Positions 32,162-41,256 are shown, counted from the stretch's first letter. The stretch is 64,000 nucleotides of DNA from Pontibacter sp. HSC-36F09 (GCF_024171605.1 NZ_JALKAA010000002.1:434001-498000); one strand, 5' to 3'. The notes: generated by a model not told the origin, from the letters alone. Numbers and translations are program-made.

Positions 32162-32413
32162 ATGGCAACACAAGAAGAATTTGAGCAGGCAGTAGCTCAG
32201 TCGAAGGAGTTGACGGAACGACCATCGAATACGATTTTGCTGCAACTTTACAGCTTATTCAAACAGGCTACGGAAGGGGATGTGAACACAGAGCGTCCGG
32301 GTGGTTTCGATTTTAAAAACATCGCCAAATGGGATGCCTGGAAAAGCCTGGAAGGAACGAGCCAGGAAGATGCCCGCGCGCAGTATGTGCAACTGGTAAA
32401 CAGCCTGAAGTAA
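32162..32413 (+). CDS. Acyl-CoA-binding protein
   Basis: This 83-residue protein is a four-helix ACBP that binds medium- and long-chain acyl-CoA esters in the cytoplasm. Landmarks are FEQAVAQSKEL, the YSLFKQATEGDVNTERPG ligand loop and KWDAWKSLEGTSQEDA. ACBP is widespread in eukaryotes but patchy in bacteria, including Bacteroidota. The length is nearly the family standard (86-90). It is monocistronic with a strong terminator. Confidence 0.94.
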   Translation: MATQEEFEQAVAQSKELTERPSNTILLQLYSLFKQATEGDVNTERPGGFDFKNIAKWDAWKSLEGTSQEDARAQYVQLVNSLK

Positions 32414-32439
32414 GCCCGAAAGCTGAAAACAGCAGGTAT

Positions 32440-32468
32440 AAAAAAAGCGCCCTGAGGGGCGCTTTTTT
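32440..32468. terminator. Bidirectional terminator between ACBP and DUF2007 genes
   Basis: AAAAAAGCGCCC pairs with GGGCGCTTTTTT with a 4-5 base loop. A and T tracts on the two sides serve both converging genes. Confidence 0.92.
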
Positions 32469-32889
32469 AGTTTTCTTTCCAGGTATAGCCGCAGTCATGG
32501 CAGCCGTAGCGCTTGCTGACGAAGGGCAAAGTTATACCGAGCACGCCTCCAAAGAACCCACGGGCAGAGATGTTTTTTGACTCGCAGATCGGGCAGGCTT
32601 CTGTATCCTCGTATACCTGCGTAGGAGGCGCTAATTCAATGCTATCATCGATGATGTACTCACTAGTGCCGCGCTCTATACGGCCCAGTAACTCGAGGGC
32701 CTCTTCCACATCACCTTCTGTCACCTGCAGTTTCACACCGCCCACTGCCAGCGAGTAAAGTGGCTGTGCCGCGATAATTTGCTCGTCGCCTAAAAAGCAG
32801 AGAATTCCCTCCGCCTCCAGACGTCCTTTCAGGATGTGGGCTTCGGTGGGCTGGCTGAAGGTGGCAACGGTGATCAGGCGCTCTGCCAT
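32467..32889 (-). CDS. DUF2007 domain protein with zinc ribbon
   Basis: This 140-residue protein has an N-terminal DUF2007 domain (ITVATFSQPTEAHILKGRLEAEGI ... SLAVGGVKLQV), a PII-like ferredoxin fold called putative signal-transducing. A C-terminal four-Cys zinc ribbon follows (CPICES near 98, CHDCGYTW near 133). The pairing is frequent in Bacteroidota. The function is unknown. It follows the CDGSH gene by 21 bases on the same strand, so the two are likely co-transcribed. Confidence 0.85.
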   Translation of the reverse strand: MAERLITVATFSQPTEAHILKGRLEAEGILCFLGDEQIIAAQPLYSLAVGGVKLQVTEGDVEEALELLGRIERGTSEYIIDDSIELAPPTQVYEDTEACPICESKNISARGFFGGVLGITLPFVSKRYGCHDCGYTWKEN

Positions 32890-32910
32890 AGGGAACAGGT
32901 TGTGTTACGG

Positions 32911-33135
32911 TTACTGTTTTTTGGGAGGGAGATCGAAGGCTTCAGCATCATGCTCGAAGTGCCCTTTGTGCGAACCGTCGCAAAATGGTTTGTTCTTCGA
33001 CATGCCACAGCGGCAGATCGAAACCAGTTCGCGTCCACCGAGCCCGTATACGTTACCGTTCTTGTCCACAATCTCAAACTCACCCTCTACACGCAGAGAG
33101 CCATTGCTGTTCACTGTTATTTTTGTCTTCGACAT
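32911..33135 (-). CDS. CDGSH iron-sulfur domain protein
   Basis: This 74-residue protein has the CDGSH motif: CRCGMSKNKPFCDGSH supplies three Cys and one His for a redox-active, labile [2Fe-2S] cluster, as in mitoNEET-type proteins. No transmembrane anchor is present, so it is cytoplasmic. Proposed roles are iron-sulfur transfer or redox sensing. A minus-strand TATATTTG at 33158-33165 is a perfect -7 box just upstream, with only a near-match -33 element. It is the first gene of a two-gene unit with DUF2007. Confidence 0.93.
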   Translation of the reverse strand: MSKTKITVNSNGSLRVEGEFEIVDKNGNVYGLGGRELVSICRCGMSKNKPFCDGSHKGHFEHDAEAFDLPPKKQ

Positions 33136-33227
33136 TATCTTTTGTTTAGTGCAGTAACAAATATAGCTTTTTTACGGCAATATTACCAGAGGCCAGCCTG
33201 CAGCACGAGAAGGACAGAAACACCACA

Positions 33228-33257
33228 GCCCCCGGACACGGAGGTCCGGGGGCTGTG
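33228..33257 (-). terminator. G+C-rich hairpin after the 33278 lipoprotein gene
   Basis: CAGCCCCCGGAC pairs with GTCCGGGGGCTG with a 6-base loop. There is no good T run, so termination is probable but not certain. Confidence 0.65.
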
Positions 33258-33277
33258 ACACTACTGACGCATCAGGC

Positions 33278-34081
33278 TTAGTTGCTGTACACGTAGTTGA
33301 ATGTTTGGGACTTACCGTTTGGCAATGTCACTGTCTGGCTGATTGGCATGCCGCTGTCGTCGTATTTGTAAGAGTAAGAGCGCGTGAATGCCTTCTGGCT
33401 GTTATGCACTTCCATAGAAGAGCGCACCAGGTTGTTGGGGCTGCTGGCCGAGCCTGGCTCTGCAAAAGCGTGCAGTGGGTTCGGGTTAGCATCGTAAGAG
33501 TTGGTTGTGGTCGCGTAAAGCTTAGCTTCTCCTGTGCCATCGATCACAAACTGCTTTTCCTGGGCGTAGTTACCGTTCGGCATCACCTCATAAGTCGAGA
33601 ATGACTTCAGTTTGCCTTTCTTCTCCGTGCCTTCGAAAACGGACTTCTTGCTCAGCTTCTTGGCAGCGTCGTAAGCATAAGTGGTGTAGGTCTGGTACTC
33701 CGGCTTGCCACCTGAGAAGTAAGTGGACACCGATTTGCTCAACTCGCCTTTGTCGCTGTAGGTATAGTGCTGCTCTGTCAGAAGCGTCTGGCTTTTGCCG
33801 GCGTAAGTTGTGCTCTTGATCAGGCGGCCCTTGTTGTCGCGCTCGTACTTGTCTAGACTCTCCACCTCGCCGGTTTCCGGGTTGTAGTGGTTTACCTGGC
33901 TGAGCTGCTTGCCCACCACATTGTAAGAAGTAACATCTGCGGAGTCCAGCGTAATGTGTGACAGGGCGCCACGGTCAAATGTAGGCTGTGCAGAGGACTC
34001 ACTGTCGTTTTTCTCGCAAGACGATAGGGCTACCACGCCAAATACTAGCATGGCGGGTAAAAAACGGTTTTTCAATTTCAT
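33278..34081 (-). CDS. Putative lipoprotein with YD-like repeats (second of this type)
   Basis: This 267-residue protein has a lipoprotein signal (FLPAMLVFGVVALSSCEKN). The Met at 34081 is preferred over 34120 because it places the charged MKLKN in front of the hydrophobic core. The mature part consists of repeated Tyr-rich beta units (HYNPETGEVESLDKYERD, HYTYSDKGELSKSV, TYAYDAAKKLSKK, YSYKYDDSGMPISQ), like YD/RHS repeats, and resembles the lipoprotein at 1128. It is probably exposed at the surface or in the periplasm. No enzymatic motif is seen. The function is unknown. Confidence 0.82.
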   Translation of the reverse strand: MKLKNRFLPAMLVFGVVALSSCEKNDSESSAQPTFDRGALSHITLDSADVTSYNVVGKQLSQVNHYNPETGEVESLDKYERDNKGRLIKSTTYAGKSQTLLTEQHYTYSDKGELSKSVSTYFSGGKPEYQTYTTYAYDAAKKLSKKSVFEGTEKKGKLKSFSTYEVMPNGNYAQEKQFVIDGTGEAKLYATTTNSYDANPNPLHAFAEPGSASSPNNLVRSSMEVHNSQKAFTRSYSYKYDDSGMPISQTVTLPNGKSQTFNYVYSN

Positions 34082-34213
34082 TTGGCTAAAAGTTGAAAAG
34101 TGAAAATAAATAAACAGCACAGGGCGCTTCCCCGGCAGTCTCAGGTAAAACGCCCTTTCCCTTAAAATAATTGCACTGTTGTAGAGAAAATTATAGGAAT
34201 AGCTAGGATTGAT

Positions 34214-34248
34214 AGAATCTTACAACTTTAACTGCGTTGTAAGATTCT
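34214..34248. promoter_or_regulatory. Perfect 13-base inverted repeat between the GAF and lipoprotein genes
   Basis: AGAATCTTACAAC (34214-34226) and GTTGTAAGATTCT (34236-34248) form a perfect 13-bp stem with a 9-base loop, without a flanking T run on the minus strand. It lies after the GAF gene and before the lipoprotein gene, so it could be a terminator, an operator or a leader structure. Confidence 0.4.
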
Positions 34249-34315
34249 GATTTATAACTTGTTGTTAAATAGATGTTCTAGTTAAAAAAAATGCTTTTTG
34301 TATAAAAGTGCAATT

Positions 34316-36754
34316 TTAGTTGAGAGTGGCCGCGCGTGCGATCTGCAGCAGTTCGTCGCCGGCATCAATGTCGTGGCGCAGCTGCTCCTGGAAATTGATC
34401 GAAATGCGGAGCGCTTTTAGTCCCTGCACGCCCTGTAGCTCTTCTATCTCCAGGTCTTCTATTTCTTCTTCAATATAACCTTCTGCCTGCAGGAAGTCGA
34501 TGTAGCGGCGGTATTCCTGCGCTTCACGTGGCTGCGTGTACACAATGGCGACCTTGCCGGGTTGGGTAAGGCGCTCCTCGGTGCCACGCAGCGTGGCCTT
34601 GTCAATTCGCTTTTTGAGAATCTCATAGCGGATATTGTCGGCACCCTCCACATCAAACTTCTTCTCATCGAGCCGGAAGCGGATGCAGATAGGGTTATTG
34701 TGCACCAGTATCAGCTGGGTGATCTCGAGGGGGAGCTTCAGGTTAGCGCGCAGTTTGTGTATGCGACGGGCAATCTCGCAGGTGAGCATCAACTGCCAGA
34801 GGCGCATGTTCTTCAGGTATAGCTCCTCAAAATGACCACTGTTCAAGAGCGATGCCCCGATGTAGATGTTATACTCCAGGCCATCCGTCTTATACTTCTC
34901 AAAGTAATGCGGAAAGATCTGCTGCGCCTTTTCCTCCTCCCGGTCCAGGAAGCTGGAAATGGTGTCGTTAATCAGGTATAGACTCTCTTCGTAGGCTCGC
35001 CGCTTGTTGTACACCACGCCATTCGGGTTGTTGGTGGCCTTGCGGTAGGTTTCAATGGCCTTTTGGGTGGAAGGGTACTTCTGGGTGAAGTGATTGAAAA
35101 GCGGTTCGATCTCACTGCGCAGAAACTCCAGCACCACCGCCTCATCGCCCGAGCCCAGTTCCTGCACGATGTTTTGCGAGTACTTGTCTATCTTGTAGAT
35201 CAACTCGTCCAGGATGGAGAGCGGCAGCTTGTCTTTGGCGGCCAGAATCACCTCTTTGGCCAGCACCAACTGGTCGAGCAGGTCGCCCTGAATGGCTTTG
35301 TTGCGCTCCGAAGCCGAGCTGCGCACGTCCGATACCCCGTAGAGCGGGTAGATGTCGCGGAACACGATCGGCTCGATCTCGGCCGGTACATTTCGTTCCA
35401 TCTTATCGAGCAGGTTGATGGCTGCCTGCGTAAAGCGCCACTCCACAATCGGGTGAATGGCCGTGTACTTCTCTTTGATGATATTTTGAATACTGCTGCG
35501 CAACTCGTCGAGCATGCGGTTGAGCGCCAGGGCAAAAAGCGGCAGTATCTCCTTGAGCTTGATCGTGGAAAGTGCATTCAGTTCGCCAGGTATAGGCGAC
35601 GCTAGTTCCAGCATGCCGATCGTTTTGCCTTCGTATTGGAGCGGCGCGATGATCAGGTTTCGTACACCGGACTTAATCAGCTCCTGCTCCAGTCTGTTGG
35701 TCTCGTCCAGCTGCTCCAGGTCGTCTACTATAATGGTATTGCCCTTAATGAGCACGGGGGCGTAGATGGACTCCGTCAGGTCTTCCAGTTTGACATGGGA
35801 GTCTTTCTGAAGCACCAGTCCGTTCCAGGTTTTGCGGGTAAAGTTGGTGTCGAACTCATGTAGCGCGGGCAGGGAGGCCAGACCCAGCCGCAGCCCCGGC
35901 AGCCCGAAGAGCACGCGCAGTTTCTGTTGCAGGCTCTCAAACCCTTCCGGCGTGGTCACTGAGTCCTGGTCGAGGAGGTCGTAGCGCAGCGATGAGATGG
36001 TCGCCTCGTTGGTCACGTCCGTAAAATCGTAGATGGCAAAGCCACTAAACTCAAAGTTCTCCGGCGGAATCTTCTGCATCCAGAGGTCCAGGTCGTTGTA
36101 GCGGTTGATCAGAAAGTTTATTTCCTGTGTGCTGAGCTGCTTGATCGGCCCTTTGGCCTTCACTTTCATGAACTTCAGATCGGTGATCAGCTTGTAGTGC
36201 CGGTCCAGTTTGGTGAACTTGTCTTTGATGCTGAAAATAAAGGGCTCGTCCACAAAAAAGTTGGCGTTGTAGAATTTCTCCAAGATCAAGGTATAGGCCG
36301 AGAGCGTCTGGCGGAAGAGCAGCGTTTTAAGGTCGAGGTTGAGTTTTTGGGTATAGTTACCACCTCCCAGCAAGTCAAGCTCCTCCAGGCGCGGCGTGGC
36401 GTAGAAGCTGTCGAAGTGAAAAGGCAGCACAGTGGCGCGCAGATCGTTCTCCCAGAGGGCACTCGGGAAAATGTCCTCCATCAGAATGTCGACCGTATCA
36501 ATGTATTTATTGATAATGGACACATCTTCGATAGGCTCCAGCAGCGCAGGATTTTGGCGCAGCAAACCGGCCAGCTCGTTTACGCGAGACACATTGCAGT
36601 TCGGGTCGGTCTTGATCTTGTTTTCCCAGTAAGTCACCAGCGGTGACAGGCTAAGGGTCGCCTTGAACGGAAACCGCTCGGCGCTCAGGATGATCTCGTC
36701 CCGGTTAGGTATGGAAACAACAGTTTCGTGGAAGTTGCCCCTCGATTTGCGCAT
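34316..36754 (-). CDS. Large GAF-domain protein of unknown function
   Basis: This 812-residue cytoplasmic protein has no signal peptide or membrane segment. A GAF-like domain is visible around residues 330-425 (APVLIKGNTIIVDDLEQL, GVRNLIIAPLQYEGKTIGML, ELASPIPGELN), which usually binds a small ligand. The flanking N- and C-terminal regions of about 300 and 380 residues are helical, charged and unlike any output domain I recognise. No kinase, GGDEF or HTH motif is seen. Such proteins are conserved in Cytophagales and may be signalling scaffolds. This is inference. It is transcribed alone. Confidence 0.8.
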   Translation of the reverse strand: MRKSRGNFHETVVSIPNRDEIILSAERFPFKATLSLSPLVTYWENKIKTDPNCNVSRVNELAGLLRQNPALLEPIEDVSIINKYIDTVDILMEDIFPSALWENDLRATVLPFHFDSFYATPRLEELDLLGGGNYTQKLNLDLKTLLFRQTLSAYTLILEKFYNANFFVDEPFIFSIKDKFTKLDRHYKLITDLKFMKVKAKGPIKQLSTQEINFLINRYNDLDLWMQKIPPENFEFSGFAIYDFTDVTNEATISSLRYDLLDQDSVTTPEGFESLQQKLRVLFGLPGLRLGLASLPALHEFDTNFTRKTWNGLVLQKDSHVKLEDLTESIYAPVLIKGNTIIVDDLEQLDETNRLEQELIKSGVRNLIIAPLQYEGKTIGMLELASPIPGELNALSTIKLKEILPLFALALNRMLDELRSSIQNIIKEKYTAIHPIVEWRFTQAAINLLDKMERNVPAEIEPIVFRDIYPLYGVSDVRSSASERNKAIQGDLLDQLVLAKEVILAAKDKLPLSILDELIYKIDKYSQNIVQELGSGDEAVVLEFLRSEIEPLFNHFTQKYPSTQKAIETYRKATNNPNGVVYNKRRAYEESLYLINDTISSFLDREEEKAQQIFPHYFEKYKTDGLEYNIYIGASLLNSGHFEELYLKNMRLWQLMLTCEIARRIHKLRANLKLPLEITQLILVHNNPICIRFRLDEKKFDVEGADNIRYEILKKRIDKATLRGTEERLTQPGKVAIVYTQPREAQEYRRYIDFLQAEGYIEEEIEDLEIEELQGVQGLKALRISINFQEQLRHDIDAGDELLQIARAATLN

Positions 36755-36995
36755 ATGATTTTATTTGGTTGATGGGGAAGAGCGCGTATGGCTAATCCCA
36801 AGTGCGGCGCAGGCAAAATGCCTGTCTTTGCTTTAAACGTAAGCAGCCGCAAAAAGATAGCAGGCGGCATGTTGTACCGGGTGCAGGTATAGCAGCAGCA
36901 TTAAAAAAAATATAGCTCCATCAGAATATTCTGGCATAATATTTAATGGGAGTGCTGTGTTAGAAGAGTATCCTGTAACATTATAAAAACAACCT

Positions 36996-37628
36996 ATGAA
37001 GAAGATATTTGTTCCCGTTCTATTGCTTTTGATGGTGATCAGTACGCTTGGAGTTCAGGCTCAGACCAAATCGAAGCTAGAGCAGGACCTCGAGGATTTC
37101 CGCACCTGGATGAACAGAAGAGTAAACCAGGGCGATAGCATCACAAGGGCTGAATGGCCAACGGTCAAGGAGGAGTTCAGGGCCCGCACCCAAAGCCTGG
37201 ACCGTAGCAGCAGTCAGATGAACGAAGCCTCGAAGCAGGAGTATGGCGAGCTGAAAAACCAGTATCAGGAGTGGGAAGCAGAAAAGGAAGAGCGCTACGG
37301 ACAGCCACTCAGCCGCGAGACGGCCGTCACCTGGGAGCGCCGCCTGGCCGGCACGAACAAAATCGGATCGCTCAAGGCCAGTCAGTTGCGCGGCACTTTT
37401 GTCAGGTTTATGGAGAACGTGCGGGCGCAGCGCACCGATTGGAGCCTGCGCGACTGGGACTACGCCGAGCACGTATATCTGCAGCTCAACGACCGCAAAC
37501 AGCAGGTGCTCAGTCAAATGACGAACAGTGATAAGATGAAAGTGGCGGCGCTGCAAGTAGAGTTCAACACCCTGCGCAAAAGCCGCGACGCCAAAGATAG
37601 GTATAACCAAATGCGGGAGCAGCGATAG
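36996..37628 (+). CDS. Secreted helical protein of unknown function
   Basis: This 210-residue protein has a clear signal peptide (FVPVLLLLMVISTLGVQAQ, cut after AQA). The mature part is helical, charged and rich in Glu/Arg/Gln (LEDFRTWMNRRVNQGD, EYGELKNQYQEWEAEKEERYG), with coiled-coil character, and is therefore probably periplasmic. It resembles Bacteroidota proteins of the DUF6565 kind, an assignment I cannot confirm. It is single and shares a bidirectional terminator with the small gene at 37729. Confidence 0.72.
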   Translation: MKKIFVPVLLLLMVISTLGVQAQTKSKLEQDLEDFRTWMNRRVNQGDSITRAEWPTVKEEFRARTQSLDRSSSQMNEASKQEYGELKNQYQEWEAEKEERYGQPLSRETAVTWERRLAGTNKIGSLKASQLRGTFVRFMENVRAQRTDWSLRDWDYAEHVYLQLNDRKQQVLSQMTNSDKMKVAALQVEFNTLRKSRDAKDRYNQMREQR

Positions 37629-37671
37629 GTATACTTCCCTTAACGACTGGAGATATCTATACCTAATAAAA

Positions 37672-37709
37672 CAGCCGGGACATGCAGCATTTGTTGCATG
37701 TCCCGGCTG
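37672..37709. terminator. Bidirectional terminator
   Basis: CAGCCGGGACATGCA pairs with TGCATGTCCCGGCTG (37695-37709) around a short loop. It lies between the convergent genes at 36996 and 37729. A T run is lacking, so it may also be a transcript-stabilising hairpin. Confidence 0.75.
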
Positions 37710-37728
37710 GTTACGGTTATACTGTTAA

Positions 37729-37905
37729 CTAAATGGCGTTCTGGCCTTTAGTGCCGCCAGACTGGTCGCCTTTGTTACGACCCTGGTTTGGACTTTTATC
37801 CTTTTTCTGGTCAGGCATACTGCGGTTTCCCTCTTGGCCGCCTTTCTGTTTGGCCTCAGGCTGTTGCTGCGACTTATTTTTGTCCTGGTTGTGTCCCTTT
37901 GTCAT
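37729..37905 (-). CDS. Small disordered Lys/Gln/Gly-rich protein
   Basis: A 58-residue ORF runs from ATG at 37905 to TAG at 37729. The peptide is extremely hydrophilic, with repeats of Lys, Gln, Asn, Gly and Asp (HNQDKNKSQQQPEAKQKGGQ, then DQKKDKSPNQGRNKGDQ), and has no hydrophobic core. It resembles short stress-associated disordered proteins (such as KGG-repeat proteins) that occur in many Bacteroidota. It is convergent with the 36996 gene and shares its terminator. Confidence 0.65.
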   Translation of the reverse strand: MTKGHNQDKNKSQQQPEAKQKGGQEGNRSMPDQKKDKSPNQGRNKGDQSGGTKGQNAI

Positions 37906-38156
37906 AGCTTTATTTATTTTAGTTTCACTTACAATTTACGCAGTCTGGTCAGATGAGTTGATGGCGCATAGCGCAGTAACAGAAGCGCTACATCTGTGCC
38001 CTTAAATTATTGAGGTATAGGTATCTAGTGGATCGCGGTGTGTAGAGCAACAGGCAATGTGCATAACCGCGTGGGTAAGTTTCAGGACCGGAGAGAAACA
38101 GGCACGAAAAAAAGCTTTAATTTGCAGCCGGTTTCTTCATCCATTATACCATTACC

Positions 38157-38771
38157 ATGCACATTGCGATCGTCGGCAACATTGGCGCCGGCAAAACTAC
38201 CCTGGCCACCAAACTTTCCCAGCACTTTAATTGGGAGCTATACCTGGAGTCAGTTGAGAATAACCCTTACCTGAAGGATTTTTATGAGGACATGGAACGC
38301 TGGGCCTTTCACCTGCAAGTGTTCTTTTTGAACAGCCGTTTCGGGCAGGTACAGCAGATCCAGGCCAAAGACGGGCACGTGATCCAGGACCGCACCATCT
38401 ACGAAGATGCTTATATCTTCGCGAAGAACCTGCACGATTCCGGACTGATGAGCACGCGCGATTACGAGAACTACTACGCCCTGTTCCAGTCGATGATCAG
38501 CATGGTGAAAGCGCCTGACCTGATGATCTATCTGAAGGCGGACCTGCCGAAACTGATTGGGCAGATCGAGAAACGCAACCGCGAGTACGAGAACAACATC
38601 AGCATCAACTACCTGCGCAACCTCAACGAGCACTACAATACCTGGATGAGCAGCTACGACCAGGGCAAGCTACTGGTGATCGATGTAAACAACATGGACT
38701 TTGTGGCCAACCCCGAGGATTTAGGGAGCATTATTGAACGTATCAACAGCGAACTGTTCGGCTTGTTTTAA
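38157..38771 (+). CDS. Deoxynucleoside kinase
   Basis: This 204-residue cytoplasmic kinase phosphorylates deoxynucleosides for nucleotide salvage. The P-loop is VGNIGAGKTTLA at residues 6-17. The DRTIYEDAYIFA motif (DRS/ERS-type catalytic Asp/Arg) lies near 80 and the lid segment KRNREYENNI near 140. The length matches bacterial dGK/dAK enzymes of the thymidine kinase 2-like family. Which base it prefers is unclear. It stands alone. Confidence 0.93.
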   Translation: MHIAIVGNIGAGKTTLATKLSQHFNWELYLESVENNPYLKDFYEDMERWAFHLQVFFLNSRFGQVQQIQAKDGHVIQDRTIYEDAYIFAKNLHDSGLMSTRDYENYYALFQSMISMVKAPDLMIYLKADLPKLIGQIEKRNREYENNISINYLRNLNEHYNTWMSSYDQGKLLVIDVNNMDFVANPEDLGSIIERINSELFGLF

Positions 38772-38888
38772 GCTAGTCAAGAGCATCATATAGGTATAAG
38801 CCGCTGCCCTGACAAAGGGTGGTGGCTTTTTCTTTTACTTCAAATCCTGTATCTTTCTCTTGAAAAATAAAACTAACCTTATACTTAC

Positions 38889-40556
38889 ATGAAATCACGC
38901 CACCTTATACTTGCTGCTTCTGTAGCCGCCATGACGGCCGCCTGCACAGGCAGCACCACTAACGAAGCGCAAACCACTGAAACGGTACAAACTGACACCA
39001 CTGCCACCGACCTGCAGCAAAAGCTAGGCATGTACACCACGGTGCGTTTGACCGCTGACCTGAGCGGACTGAGCGAAAAAGAGCGGCAGATGATTCCCCT
39101 GTTGATCGAGGCAAGCAACATCATGGACGAGTTGTTCTGGTATGAGGCCTATGGTAAAAAAGACTCCCTGCTGAACGCCTTGACTGATGATGCCGCCAAG
39201 CAGTTCGTGAAGATCAACTACGGCCCCTGGGACCGCCTCAATAACAACGAGCCTTTTATACCTGGCGTGGGCCCGAAATTAGACGCAGCCAACTTCTACC
39301 CGCACGATATGACGAAAGAGGAGTTTGAGAAGGCGAATTTGAAAGACAAAGCCAGCCAGTATACCTTCCTGCGCCGCGACGCCAAGGGGAACCTGATCAC
39401 AGTGCCTTACCACGTGCAGTTCAAAGAGCAGGTAACACGCGCCTCTGACCTATTGCGCCAGGCGGCAAACCTGGCCGAAGAGCCGGGTCTGAAAAAATAC
39501 CTGACACTGCGTGCCGATGCCTTGCTGAATGACAACTACCAGCCAAGCGACCTGGCCTGGATGGACATGAAGAACAACCGCCTTGACATCATCATCGGCC
39601 CGATTGAAACCTATGAGGACAAAGTGTTTGGCTATAAAGCGGCCCATGAGGCCTATGTTTTGATCAAGGACATGGACTGGAGCAAGCGCCTCGAGAAGTA
39701 TGCGGCTTTCCTGCCGGAACTGCAGCGCGGTCTGCCGGTGCCAGCCAACTACAAGAAAGAAACGCCCGGCACCGACTCAGACCTGAATGCCTACGACGTA
39801 GTGTACTATGCTGGTGATTGCAACGCGGGTAGCAAAACCATCGCCATCAATCTTCCGAACGACGAGGAGGTGCAGCTGAAGAAAGGCACGCGCCGTCTGC
39901 AACTCAAAAATGCTATGCAGGCCAAGTTCGACAAAATCATGCTGCCCATTGCTGATGAGCTGATCGCCGATGACCAGAAGCAGCACATTACCTTCGATGC
40001 CTTCTTTGCCAACACCATGTTCCACGAAGTAGCGCACGGACTGGGCATCAAGAATACCATCAATGGCAAAGGCACGGTACGTGAGGCGCTTAAGGAGCAT
40101 GCCTCTGCGCTGGAAGAAGGCAAAGCCGATATCTTGGGCCTTTACATGATCACGCAGCTGCACAAGAAAGGCGAAGTGAGCGGTAGCCTCGAAGATTACT
40201 ATACTACCTTCATGGCAGGCATTTTCCGCTCGGTGCGCTTTGGCGCGGCCAGTGCTCACGGCAAGGCTAACATGGTGCGCTTCAACTTCTTCAAGGAAAA
40301 CGGTGCCTTTGAGCGCGATGCTCAGACCGGTAAGTACCGCGTGAACTACGTGAAGATGGGTGAGGCAATGGACAAACTATCGGAGTTGATCCTGACGCTG
40401 CAGGGCAACGGCGATCACGCGGGCGTGGGCAAACTGCTGAACGAGCAGGGACAGATCGGTGCGGAACTGCAGGCCGACCTCGAACGCCTCAGCCAGAAGA
40501 ATATACCGGTTGACGTGGTGTTTGAGCAAGGCGTAGACGTGCTAGGATTAAAGTAG
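38889..40556 (+). CDS. M49 (dipeptidyl-peptidase III)-like zinc peptidase, lipoprotein
   Basis: This 555-residue protein has a lipobox (MTAACTGS) and a long helical domain. The zinc site is HEVAHGLGIKN at about residue 378 with ALEEGKADILGLYM downstream, corresponding to the M49 metal motifs (HExxGH and EExRAE/D). Here the first is HEVAH, an HExxH pattern, not the classical six-residue M49 form. It is likely a periplasmic metallopeptidase acting on short peptides, in line with the two S9 peptidases of the window. The exact specificity is unknown. The next gene starts 6 bases after its stop. Confidence 0.88.
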   Translation: MKSRHLILAASVAAMTAACTGSTTNEAQTTETVQTDTTATDLQQKLGMYTTVRLTADLSGLSEKERQMIPLLIEASNIMDELFWYEAYGKKDSLLNALTDDAAKQFVKINYGPWDRLNNNEPFIPGVGPKLDAANFYPHDMTKEEFEKANLKDKASQYTFLRRDAKGNLITVPYHVQFKEQVTRASDLLRQAANLAEEPGLKKYLTLRADALLNDNYQPSDLAWMDMKNNRLDIIIGPIETYEDKVFGYKAAHEAYVLIKDMDWSKRLEKYAAFLPELQRGLPVPANYKKETPGTDSDLNAYDVVYYAGDCNAGSKTIAINLPNDEEVQLKKGTRRLQLKNAMQAKFDKIMLPIADELIADDQKQHITFDAFFANTMFHEVAHGLGIKNTINGKGTVREALKEHASALEEGKADILGLYMITQLHKKGEVSGSLEDYYTTFMAGIFRSVRFGAASAHGKANMVRFNFFKENGAFERDAQTGKYRVNYVKMGEAMDKLSELILTLQGNGDHAGVGKLLNEQGQIGAELQADLERLSQKNIPVDVVFEQGVDVLGLK

Positions 40557-40561
40557 GAAGC

Positions 40562-41017
40562 ATGGAACTGCTGTACTGGAAACAGGAAAACCTGACGGCT
40601 CGGAAGTATACAGTGCGTGATGAGAACAGTTTGGTTGGCGAACTTGCCTTCAGGGGTTGGACGAGCAACGACGCGGATTTCAGCTCAGCGCGGATCAACC
40701 TGTACTTCCAAAGGCAGGGCTGGCTCGAGCATGACCTCACCATCCATTTCAAAGACGAAGTGATCGGCATGAGCAAATCGTCCGGCTTCGGCAAAACCAC
40801 GACTACGCTGGTGACAGGGGAGCAGTTCACGTTCCAGGGCAAAACCCTGAATAGTAGCAGGGACATACTCGATAAAACTGGCCAAACCCTGGTGCGTTTT
40901 GAACAGGGAAACTTCAGTATCGCGAGCGGCCAGATTTCCATTGGCCGGGACATTCCGGAGCTTACCAAGCTGCTGTTGGTGGCAACCGGACTTTACTTGA
41001 AGCATCTCGGGCAGTAG
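40562..41017 (+). CDS. Small beta-rich protein of unknown function (Tubby/LURP-like)
   Basis: This 151-residue soluble protein starts 5 bases after the M49-like peptidase, so it is probably translated from the same mRNA. Segments such as LLYWKQENLTARKYTVRDE, LVGELAFRGW, EVIGMSKSSGFGKTT and FEQGNFSIASGQISIG suggest an all-beta fold like Tubby/LURP-type scramblase folds, but I have no sure family. No signal peptide. The function is unknown. Confidence 0.72.
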   Translation: MELLYWKQENLTARKYTVRDENSLVGELAFRGWTSNDADFSSARINLYFQRQGWLEHDLTIHFKDEVIGMSKSSGFGKTTTTLVTGEQFTFQGKTLNSSRDILDKTGQTLVRFEQGNFSIASGQISIGRDIPELTKLLLVATGLYLKHLGQ

Positions 41018-41081
41018 TGAAGTTATTCCTCCTGGGGCAATATTTTCATACTTAACTATCTAAGTATTTGATATTCTGAAT

Positions 41082-41114
41082 AAAAGGTCCTGCTAATCGG
41101 CAGGACCTTTTTTA
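41082..41114 (+). terminator. Terminator after the 38889-41017 unit
   Basis: AAAAGGTCCTGC pairs with GCAGGACCTTTT around a 6-base loop, followed by more T. Confidence 0.92.
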
Positions 41115-41256
41115 TTGTTGGGTCACGAAGCTGACTTTTGTGCGTTTTAGGCCGCTCAGGGCAAGTTGTGGAAAACTGCACTTGAATATAGACAACTTAT
41201 AGAGGGGGTTGGGAGTAAAACTGATCTCCAACTCACTTTAAATCAAATATTTAATT

